Below, in pieces: positions 1-5,874 of a stretch of 11,191 bases of DNA (the stretch's first letter is position 1; every line of letters starts with the position of its first letter). The notes beneath the pieces are model-generated. The model was not told the origin of the DNA. It was given only the letters and a program-made list of their open reading frames with translations, and did no database searches. Source of the stretch: Proteiniphilum sp. (GTDB lineage Bacteria > Bacteroidota > Bacteroidia > Bacteroidales > Dysgonomonadaceae); contig JAIRSV010000020.1 in NCBI GenBank assembly GCA_031255275.1, forward strand, positions 1-11,191, read 5' to 3'. The position numbers were made by a program, and so were the translations under genes.

Positions 1-24
1 CGGGAGCACCCGCCCCGACGAACG
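1..24 (+). repeat. Partial copy of GC-rich dispersed repeat (cut by window edge)
   Basis: These 24 bases match the 3' half of the GC-rich element at 11028-11084, with one difference (AACG instead of AGCG at the end). They also lie in inverted orientation to 82-105, so the two arms could form a 24-bp stem with one mismatch around the hairpin at 35-59. The copy continues to the left outside the window. Confidence 0.75.
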
Positions 25-59
25 AAAAAGAGAACAGGGCAAGGCATGGCCTTGCCCTG
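25..59 (-). terminator. Intrinsic terminator of the divIC-to-xerD operon
   Basis: Read on the minus strand, a perfect 11-bp stem (CAGGGCAAGGC, loop CAT, GCCTTGCCCTG; positions 59-35) is followed directly by TTCTCTTTTT (34-25). This is the layout of a rho-independent terminator, lying about 140 bases past the xerD stop. It sits between the inverted arms of the GC-rich repeat (1-24 and 82-105), so it may instead be an internal part of a compound repeat that also terminates transcription. Confidence 0.6.
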
Positions 60-76
60 CACATTATATATATAAA

Positions 77-133
77 GAAATCGCTCGTCGGGGCGGGTGC
101 TCCCGCCCCTTGCCGCTCCGGCGCTCCCCGAGC
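77..133 (-). repeat. GC-rich two-hairpin dispersed repeat, copy 1
   Basis: This 57-bp sequence is the exact reverse complement of 11028-11084. It contains a perfect 8-bp stem with a 4-base loop (GGGGCGGG / CCCGCCCC, 90-109) and next to it a weaker 7-bp stem with one mismatch (115-133). The paired hairpins, intergenic location and several copies per 11 kb resemble REP/BIME-type elements. That comparison is inference, and no associated transposase gene is present here. Confidence 0.8.
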
Positions 134-201
134 TAATTTTCTCCATTTAAAAAACATTTTCAATTTTCCACTTTCCATTAATGAAGCATCATCACATTGA
201 A

Positions 202-1104
202 TCACCGTTTCCTCCTGTTTCTCGGATGGTGTTCGATGATTTCCTGACGCAGGAAGTGGCGGTCGATATGCGTATAAATCTCTGTTGTAGTAATCTTTTC
301 GTGCCCCAGCATCTCCTGAATTACCCGTATATTCGCCCCTCTTTCGAGCAGGTGCGTGGCAAACGAATGTCGAAATACGTGCGGACTGATCGTCTTTTGC
401 AGCCCCGCTTCAGCGGCATACCGCCTGATGTAGTGGAAGACGGTGATGCGGGATATGGCTGTGCCGCGCGAACTGACAAAGACGATGTCTTCACTTCCCT
501 TTTTAATGGAGAGCTGATTCCGATAATACATCCAGTCTTTGATCCTTTGTATGGCGATGTCTGAAATGGGTACCAGCCGCTGTTTTCCCCCCTTCCCCTC
601 CACCCGGATGAAGCCTTCGCCGAAAAAGAGACAGGTGAAGCGCAGACCGGTCAGTTCGGATATGCGAAGTCCGCAACTGTAGAGCGTCTCGATGATGGCA
701 CAGTTGCGGACGCCTTCGGCCGTGGACAGGTCTATGACGGACAGCAGCGAGTCGATCTCTTCTACGGACAGAACGACCGGAAGCTTTAAGCCGATCCTGG
801 GCGCTTCCAGCAGTTCGACGGGGTTGTCGGGGCGAATTTTGTTCAGCAGGAGAAAGCGGAAATAGGATCTCGTGCCTGAAACGATTCGGGTAATGGAGCG
901 CGGAGAAATATCTCTGTCATAGAGTCCGGCAAGAAATTCTTCCAGATCCTCCGCCTGTACCGATTCTTCGGTGAGGTCTCCGGCCTGCATGAAGTCGAGC
1001 AGCTTTTGCAGGTCGGTCATGTATGCGTCGATGGTATTGGCCGAAAGGCCCTTTTCCAGCAGAAGGTAGCGTTTGTATTTTTCGGTATTCGAGTCGCGTC
1101 TCAT
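202..1104 (-). CDS. xerD: Tyrosine recombinase, XerD-type
   Basis: This is a complete 300-aa site-specific tyrosine recombinase. Residues 1-90 form the SAM-like core-binding domain, and 105-290 the catalytic domain. All catalytic residues are visible: R147 in CGLRISEL, K171 in the GKGGKQR beta-hairpin, H242 and R245 in PHVFRHSFATHLL, H268 in LGHE and nucleophile Y277 in TEIYTHI. Their spacing matches E. coli XerD almost residue for residue. Known role of the family: XerC/XerD recombine dif to resolve chromosome dimers at the septum, activated by FtsK. The ATG lies 3 bp after the histidine kinase stop codon, so translation is probably coupled. Being last in an operon headed by a DivIC/FtsB gene fits a housekeeping division role. 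XerC or an integron/phage-type paralogue is possible but less likely, as no attachment sites or cargo genes are seen. Confidence 0.88.
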   Translation of the reverse strand: MRRDSNTEKYKRYLLLEKGLSANTIDAYMTDLQKLLDFMQAGDLTEESVQAEDLEEFLAGLYDRDISPRSITRIVSGTRSYFRFLLLNKIRPDNPVELLEAPRIGLKLPVVLSVEEIDSLLSVIDLSTAEGVRNCAIIETLYSCGLRISELTGLRFTCLFFGEGFIRVEGKGGKQRLVPISDIAIQRIKDWMYYRNQLSIKKGSEDIVFVSSRGTAISRITVFHYIRRYAAEAGLQKTISPHVFRHSFATHLLERGANIRVIQEMLGHEKITTTEIYTHIDRHFLRQEIIEHHPRNRRKR

Positions 1105-1107
1105 CCG

Positions 1108-3555
1108 TCAATTTTCGCAGATCTCCTTTTTGAGGATTTCAGCCTCTTCCAGGTAGTCATCAAGCCTGTCCAGCATCAAAAGCTTTTCGCCGGCCGACAG
1201 AGTTTTGCTCTTCTCCAGTCTTTCCATAAGGTCTGTCAGCGACCTGTCGCCCATCAGCCGGTAGAGGGGCAGTATCCTGTGGGCGACTCTCCGGGCCGTC
1301 CTTCTGTCTTTCCTCCGAAAGGCCTTTTCCAGTTGGTCGCGGCTTTTTCCCGTCCCGTCGATATACGACTTCAGCAAGATTACGGAAAGCTGCCTGTCAC
1401 CGTCCATAACCTCAATCAGGGCGCGGACACCCTTTCCTTCGGAAGTCCGATTATCGTTCGTCGCGAAAGTCTCTTCGGCAAGACTCACGCCGCGTACATA
1501 CTTCCCGATCACCTCACGCAGCCTGCCGGACGTGAACGGCTTGGTGAGGAAATCGGTGAATCCGGCCGCCTTCAGTTCCTCTTCGGGTATGTCCGATCCG
1601 GCCGACAGGCCTATGACGGGGATCTTCTCCGCCCAGCCGTTTCCCGGGCGACGTATCTTTTCGACCAGCGTCATGCCGTTCGTTCCGGGCATCCGGATGT
1701 CTATGAGCAGCATGTCGAACCGCTCTGACCGGAGGTGTACCGGCACTCTGTCGGGATTCTCTTCCGTCACGCTCCTTACGCTCATCCTTGCAAGCATTTC
1801 GGAAGTCATCTTCAGCTGAACGGCGTCATCATCCACGAGAAGCACGGATATACCTTCGAGGTTGCGCTGCGCAGCGCCGCCGTCCGTCGCGTCCATCACC
1901 CGCTCCACAGGCTCCTTCAGGGGGATCTCCACGATAAATTCCGATCCCTCCCCCTTCCGGGAATTGAGGTGGATGATACCGCCCAGCACCTCTACAAATC
2001 CGCTGGTAATGGCCAGCCCCAGACCGCATCCCTCCTCTTCGGCGGGAGTGTCGAGCTGCCTGAATTCCTGAAAGATAAACTGCCGGTCGGCATCATCGAT
2101 CCCCACTCCCGTATCGGTTACGGAAAATATCAGCCGCCCCGGGCGATCGCCCGCATCCAGCCGCGCTCTGACCCGGACGCTGCCCTCGCAGGTATATTTT
2201 ACGGCGTTGGAGATGATGTTGCTCATGATCCGGCGCAGCATATACGGGTCTCCATACACGGTCAGCCGTTCCGGCAGATCATTCGCGAGCACATACTCCA
2301 GTCCCTTCCTTGCGGCCGGCGGCTCGAATCCCGAAGCCGTACTGCCGACGAGGGAATGTAGGTCAAAGTTCGATTCCTTCGGGTGCCAGTTCCCCCTTTC
2401 CAGCTTGCGATAGTCCAGCAGCGCCGAGACGAGTTCCAGGATGTACTCACACGTAATTTTTATGTCATTGATATCCTCTTCGATTTCCGCGTCCCCGTTG
2501 ACATCCAGCATCTCTATGAATCCGAGGATTGAACTTACCGACGCCCTGATGTCGTGCGATATGGTATAAATCAGCTTCTCGCGCAAGGCCAGCAGGTCTG
2601 AGGTGCGCCTGTTCGACGCCTCCAGCTGCCGTATGCTGCGCTGAATCCGCTTACTCCTGTAGCGGTGAACCAGGAAGAGGATCAGCAAAATAAGTAATGC
2701 TGCATAAAGGACGGTGAACATGACGTTTAGCAATTCGTCAAGCTTCCGTTCCTCCTCGATGATCCGTATTTCCTCCTCGTGCTCTATCTCTTTCAGCAGG
2801 TCTAAGGTGTGCAAAGTGAACACCTGGTTCGTCTCTTTCAGCGCCTTATACCGGGCAAGGTGAACCTGGAGAAACGGCTTTTGCCGTTCCACCGGGTCGA
2901 GCCTCCCGGAATAGCCAGCCTTGTTGACAGTGGTATCCTCGATCAGTCTGTCGAGATCGCTGTCCACGATCAGCAACTTGCCTCTGATCACGAGTCCGCG
3001 TTCGGGATTGGGGGAGAGGGCGAGTCTGTATATATAGTCGTGAAGCTCTTTCAAACTTCTTTTGGAGATATTGCTATACAGTAGCTGGTAAGTACTGCTG
3101 CCATCGAGCCATGCGACGATCTCCGGTGCGCGGCTGATCGAGTCGAGCAGTACCGCTATTTCATGCAGATTTTCCCTTTTCCTGTCCACCATCAGCTGTA
3201 TGGTATCCAGCCTCGCTGTCCGCAAAGAATCGGCAGTCGTCAGCTTCAACACATTCAGATTCTCCCTGATCTTCGGAGTGATGGATTCGTACTTGAGAAA
3301 ATCCTGCGTCGCATCTTTCTCGCTGAGCAAAATCCGTCTGCTTCCGGTCCCGATAAGCGTGGAAATCGTATTTCTCACAATCCGCAATTCCGACATATCC
3401 TCGCTGCGCATTCTCCTGAAACAGCTCACCATAAAAATGAGATAAAGGGCCGTAAGCCCCAGCATTATCACTATTGCCACTGCGGGCAATTTGAGAATAG
3501 CAGCAAATTCAGTCTTCAAAAAAAACCGCTTTATATTTTCCGGTAACGGTAACAT
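1108..3555 (-). CDS. Hybrid sensor histidine kinase with receiver and HPt domains
   Basis: This 815-aa membrane-bound hybrid kinase is built as follows. TM1 spans about residues 24-46. A mostly helical, presumably periplasmic region spans 47-274. TM2 spans 275-297, and a short signalling helix 300-327. The HisKA domain has phosphoacceptor H334 (TISHDIRA). The HATPase domain has an N-box around 446-450, D481-T-G-V-G-I and GCGLGLA at 509-515. The receiver domain has acidic residues D575-D577, phosphoacceptor D619, S651 and K672. The C-terminal HPt-like helical domain has H759 in VAHRILPLYRLMGD. No HAMP or PAS domain is evident. All phosphorelay residues are present, so an internal His-Asp-His relay to a separate regulator is expected. 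The partner is presumably the regulator encoded 10 bp upstream. The sensed signal is unknown. In HisKA the proline usually found five residues after the histidine is serine (S339). Confidence 0.92.
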   Translation of the reverse strand: MLPLPENIKRFFLKTEFAAILKLPAVAIVIMLGLTALYLIFMVSCFRRMRSEDMSELRIVRNTISTLIGTGSRRILLSEKDATQDFLKYESITPKIRENLNVLKLTTADSLRTARLDTIQLMVDRKRENLHEIAVLLDSISRAPEIVAWLDGSSTYQLLYSNISKRSLKELHDYIYRLALSPNPERGLVIRGKLLIVDSDLDRLIEDTTVNKAGYSGRLDPVERQKPFLQVHLARYKALKETNQVFTLHTLDLLKEIEHEEEIRIIEEERKLDELLNVMFTVLYAALLILLILFLVHRYRSKRIQRSIRQLEASNRRTSDLLALREKLIYTISHDIRASVSSILGFIEMLDVNGDAEIEEDINDIKITCEYILELVSALLDYRKLERGNWHPKESNFDLHSLVGSTASGFEPPAARKGLEYVLANDLPERLTVYGDPYMLRRIMSNIISNAVKYTCEGSVRVRARLDAGDRPGRLIFSVTDTGVGIDDADRQFIFQEFRQLDTPAEEEGCGLGLAITSGFVEVLGGIIHLNSRKGEGSEFIVEIPLKEPVERVMDATDGGAAQRNLEGISVLLVDDDAVQLKMTSEMLARMSVRSVTEENPDRVPVHLRSERFDMLLIDIRMPGTNGMTLVEKIRRPGNGWAEKIPVIGLSAGSDIPEEELKAAGFTDFLTKPFTSGRLREVIGKYVRGVSLAEETFATNDNRTSEGKGVRALIEVMDGDRQLSVILLKSYIDGTGKSRDQLEKAFRRKDRRTARRVAHRILPLYRLMGDRSLTDLMERLEKSKTLSAGEKLLMLDRLDDYLEEAEILKKEICEN

Positions 3556-3565
3556 GTCCTGTCTG

Positions 3566-4888
3566 TCAGCTGTTATGGGTGGTGGTAAGAACGTTATAAA
3601 GTTTTATCTTGTTGTAGAGCGTTTTTCTGTCGATATTCAGGATGGAAGCAGCCATCGTTTTATTGCCCTTTGCCAGTTCCAGCGCCTCCATGATCTTTTC
3701 CTTCTCATAATTTTCCTTGCGCAGACCCTGTATCGGGTTTAACTGAAGCGCACGGGCAGTGCCCTTCGTGCCGCCGCCAAACAGTTCCGGAGCAATGGAG
3801 GCGGGGATGCAGGAACCCTCGGTGAGCAGGGCCGCCTTTATGATACAGTTCTTCAGTTCCTGGATATTTCCCGGCCAGTCATAATCGACCAGCTGTTTCC
3901 GTATGACGGGATCGATGGCGTCTATCTGCTTGTCGAGTGTGGAGTTGGCAAACCGGAGGAAATGACCGGCCATAGAAATAATCGTCTCCTCCCTGCCCCG
4001 CAGTGAAGGCAGGATGATGCAACTCTTCTCGATCAGGTGATAGAGCTTGGGTATGAGCCGTTCCTGCAACTTCTGCTTACCCATGTCCGTACTCATGATT
4101 ACTTGTGTGAAGGTACCATCCTTTTTCTGTTTGGTAAGGATATTCAGCAACTCGTTCTGCTGACTGATATTGAGGAAGGATAACTGCCGGATGTACAGAA
4201 GTCCGCCCATCGCTTCGTGAAATTTCCGCATGAGCGGCGACTCATCCTCCACCGCGCCGGACTGCAGGTGCCGGGAAAATGCACTGTCGGCAAATTTCTC
4301 CGTATCGAAAATCACCAGCGGCTTCGACAGGTGAATACCCTTTTCGTAAATATACTTCACGGCCGACAGCTTTCCCGTCCCCCTGTCTCCCACGATCAGG
4401 CGGTGCATGTCATTTTCCGCAGTAAGGTCAAGCTCCCCGTACAGCTGACTGTATTCCTTCCCCGGAAACCGGATAAAATCATTGGACGAGCGGCGATGCT
4501 TCAGCATATTATCGTGAAGAACAAACGCTTCGTCTATTTTTTTGAAAAGCTGTTCGGGCGCTATCGGCTTGGAAATATAGTCTGACGCGCCCGATTTCAT
4601 CGACTCGACAGCCGACTCTACATCAGCATAGCCGGTCATCATAATCACGAGAATGTCCGAATCATAATCCTTCGCCCAGGTCAGGAAGCAGAATCCGTCA
4701 TCGGCGTCAGGTATTCTTATATCACAAAGCACCAGATCAAACGGCTGTTCTTTCAGCTTCCGTTTGGCTTCACTCACATCGGTCGCCGTTTCCGCGCCGA
4801 AACCTTTTTTCACCAGCCATGATTTCAGCATCAGGCAGACCGTCAGGTTGTCGTCAATAATAAGTATATTCCTGTTTACATTGTCCAT
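3566..4888 (-). CDS. NtrC-family response regulator with a degenerate AAA+ domain
   Basis: This 440-aa protein has three domains. The N-terminal receiver (1-125) has D12/D13, phosphoacceptor D56, T85 and K107. A region aligned to the sigma-54-activator AAA+ domain spans about 145-375. A Fis-type helix-turn-helix (about 397-433, with NKTMAASILNIDRKTLYNKIK) is at the C terminus. The Walker A lysine survives (GDRGTGK, 167-173). However, GAFTGA has become GAVEDE (211-216), the Walker B Asp-Glu has become R234-Q235 in GGLLYIRQ, the usual arginine-finger segment reads LIPKLYHLI, and the sensor II arginine in WPGNVREL has become glutamine (WPGNIQEL, 338-345). Loss of these motifs predicts little ATP hydrolysis and no sigma-54 contact. 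It probably acts as a phosphorylation-controlled DNA-binding protein, possibly oligomerising through the AAA+ fold (inference). Its neighbour, the hybrid kinase 10 bp downstream, is the likely phosphodonor. Confidence 0.9.
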   Translation of the reverse strand: MDNVNRNILIIDDNLTVCLMLKSWLVKKGFGAETATDVSEAKRKLKEQPFDLVLCDIRIPDADDGFCFLTWAKDYDSDILVIMMTGYADVESAVESMKSGASDYISKPIAPEQLFKKIDEAFVLHDNMLKHRRSSNDFIRFPGKEYSQLYGELDLTAENDMHRLIVGDRGTGKLSAVKYIYEKGIHLSKPLVIFDTEKFADSAFSRHLQSGAVEDESPLMRKFHEAMGGLLYIRQLSFLNISQQNELLNILTKQKKDGTFTQVIMSTDMGKQKLQERLIPKLYHLIEKSCIILPSLRGREETIISMAGHFLRFANSTLDKQIDAIDPVIRKQLVDYDWPGNIQELKNCIIKAALLTEGSCIPASIAPELFGGGTKGTARALQLNPIQGLRKENYEKEKIMEALELAKGNKTMAASILNIDRKTLYNKIKLYNVLTTTHNS

Positions 4889-4920
4889 AGTAAAATATTA
4901 CATGCAGTACACCGGAAGTG

Positions 4921-5268
4921 CTACGGTTTATTTTTCTCCCTTTCCAACTCCCGAGGCATCATGACCGCCGCATACAGCAAAAAAACCGCGCCTGCAATCA
5001 TGGCCAGCACCCATTCGCTGCGATCTCCGAACATCAGCCAGGTGGCCACAATCATCAAAGTGCATGAAAGCAGCTGAAAGCTGAACAGTCTCTTGCCGCG
5101 GATACTCTTTCCCGGATAGGGACTGGCGAGCGTGACGGCCGAAAAGACTGCCACGGAAAAAGCCATTATCCAGGGCGCTATGAGGGGGTGACACAGATGC
5201 AGTGCTGCCGATAACAATATTGAAATACCGGAGATCCTGAGCAAAACATCTTTTGTGCGATATGCCAT
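4921..5268 (-). CDS. Small integral membrane protein of unknown function
   Basis: This 115-aa protein does not match any named family I can recognise. Four hydrophobic segments are visible at about residues 9-27, 29-49, 61-80 and 86-104. The loop between the second and third (about 50-60, YPGKSIRGKR) is short and basic, and the tail is charged (RELEREKNKP). I chose the ATG at 5268. The open frame extends upstream to a TTG at 5310, but that extension runs through the alternating TA/TG tract and the structured spacer, and it looks non-coding. The gene lies 102 bp after divIC and 32 bp before the response regulator on the same strand, so co-transcription is likely. Its place between a division gene and a two-component pair hints at an envelope-associated role, without proof. 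Confidence 0.7.
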   Translation of the reverse strand: MAYRTKDVLLRISGISILLSAALHLCHPLIAPWIMAFSVAVFSAVTLASPYPGKSIRGKRLFSFQLLSCTLMIVATWLMFGDRSEWVLAMIAGAVFLLYAAVMMPRELEREKNKP

Positions 5269-5269
5269 A

Positions 5270-5289
5270 ATATATATATGTGTGTGTGC
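5270..5289. repeat. Alternating purine-pyrimidine tract (TA)n(TG)n
   Basis: About 20 bases of strict purine-pyrimidine alternation, first TA steps and then TG steps, lie immediately upstream of the ATG of the 115-aa membrane protein on the minus strand. Such tracts are slippage-prone and easily melted. A length change here would alter the leader rather than the protein if the ATG at 5268 is used. Confidence 0.6.
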
Positions 5290-5294
5290 TGTTT

Positions 5295-5355
5295 GTTTGA
5301 AAAATATCAACCGGAACCCGATCAGGGTCTTACAGGCATCCTGTTTTTTCCGGTT
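5295..5355 (-). other. Branched RNA fold between divIC and membrane-protein genes, possible attenuator or terminator
   Basis: On the minus strand, 16 bases after the divIC stop codon, an 8-bp stem (AACCGGAA / TTCCGGTT, 5355-5348 with 5316-5309) encloses two small hairpins. These are ACAGG-ATG-CCTGT (5344-5332) and CCC-TGATC-GGG (5327-5317). Together they form a possible three-way junction. It is followed by GATATTTTT (about 5308-5300), a short T tract offset by four bases. This could be a weak terminator or a read-through regulator inside the operon. The pairing is seen in the sequence and the function is inferred. Confidence 0.4.
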
Positions 5356-5370
5356 ATCACTACATCTCTG

Positions 5371-5706
5371 TTACTTCTCACCCTTTCGTTCCTTAATAAT
5401 AAATATCTCTTCATTCTTTCTCTTCATGAGGTAATTTTCCCGTGCAAACTTTTCGAGGTCTCCCGTGTTGGATCGGAGTTCTCTCAGTTTTTTTCCGTCC
5501 GCTTCCGCCTGACGCCGGTAAAATTCGATCTGGGATTCAAGGCCGATAATTTGCGACTCATATTTCATCCTCTTACTGATGCTGCTGTCACTGAAAAAAA
5601 AGAGCGCCGCAATCAGCACAACAAGAATAACGATCTGCCAGGAAGTGAGTCCCAGAGTTCTTCCCGATCCGAACTTCTTCATGTATCTGTTTATGTATCT
5701 GTTCAT
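5371..5706 (-). CDS. divIC: Septum formation initiator, DivIC/FtsB family
   Basis: This 111-aa bitopic membrane protein has a short basic cytoplasmic N terminus (1-21) and one transmembrane helix (about 22-38). An extracytoplasmic coiled coil follows (about 44-80), and then the conserved C-terminal segment of the family (residues 84-104, with LEKFARENYLMKRKNEE). Length and layout match DivIC/FtsB proteins. These join FtsL and FtsQ/DivIB in the divisome subcomplex that licenses septal peptidoglycan synthesis. The ATG at 5706 is supported by a promoter-like pair 32-63 bases upstream. An internal ATG at residue 9 is an alternative. It is the first gene of the minus-strand block that ends in xerD, another factor acting at the division site. 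DivIC versus FtsB naming is a convention; the family assignment is secure. Confidence 0.88.
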   Translation of the reverse strand: MNRYINRYMKKFGSGRTLGLTSWQIVILVVLIAALFFFSDSSISKRMKYESQIIGLESQIEFYRRQAEADGKKLRELRSNTGDLEKFARENYLMKRKNEEIFIIKERKGEK

Positions 5707-5737
5707 TTTGTCAGCCTTATATGATTCTTAAACGATA

Positions 5738-5769
5738 CAAAAATAGTTTCTTTTTTCTAATTGACCGAA
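5738..5769 (-). promoter_or_regulatory. Putative Bacteroidota-type promoter of the divIC operon
   Basis: On the minus strand, TATTTTTG (5745-5738) matches the TAnnTTTG -7 consensus exactly. It lies 20 bases after TTCG (5769-5766), one mismatch from the -33 TTTG. Transcription would begin about 25 bases before the divIC ATG. Confidence 0.55.
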
Positions 5770-5808
5770 CCATTACCGGAAAATATAAGTAAAATATCCT
5801 TTCGTGCC

Positions 5809-5841
5809 TTTGTGGAAATTAAACAAAATAAACTACCTTTA
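5809..5841 (+). promoter_or_regulatory. Putative Bacteroidota-type promoter of the dipeptidase-mutase genes
   Basis: TTTG (5809-5812) and TACCTTTA (5834-5841, one mismatch from TAnnTTTG) are separated by 21 bases. They end about 33 bases before the ATG of the C69 dipeptidase. The divergent divIC promoter lies about 40 bases further upstream. Confidence 0.45.
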
Positions 5842-5874
5842 CGGCTCAGTTAAGAAATTCAATATATAACTCGT

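Noticed and set aside
202..1104. Phage or integrative-element integrase
   Set aside because: Length, residue spacing and operon context match XerD; there is no adjacent tRNA, attachment repeat, excisionase or cargo gene.
5269..5310. N-terminal extension of the small membrane protein from a TTG at 5310
   Set aside because: The extension overlaps the alternating TA/TG tract and abuts the folded spacer; the ATG at 5268 gives a normal start just before the first helix.
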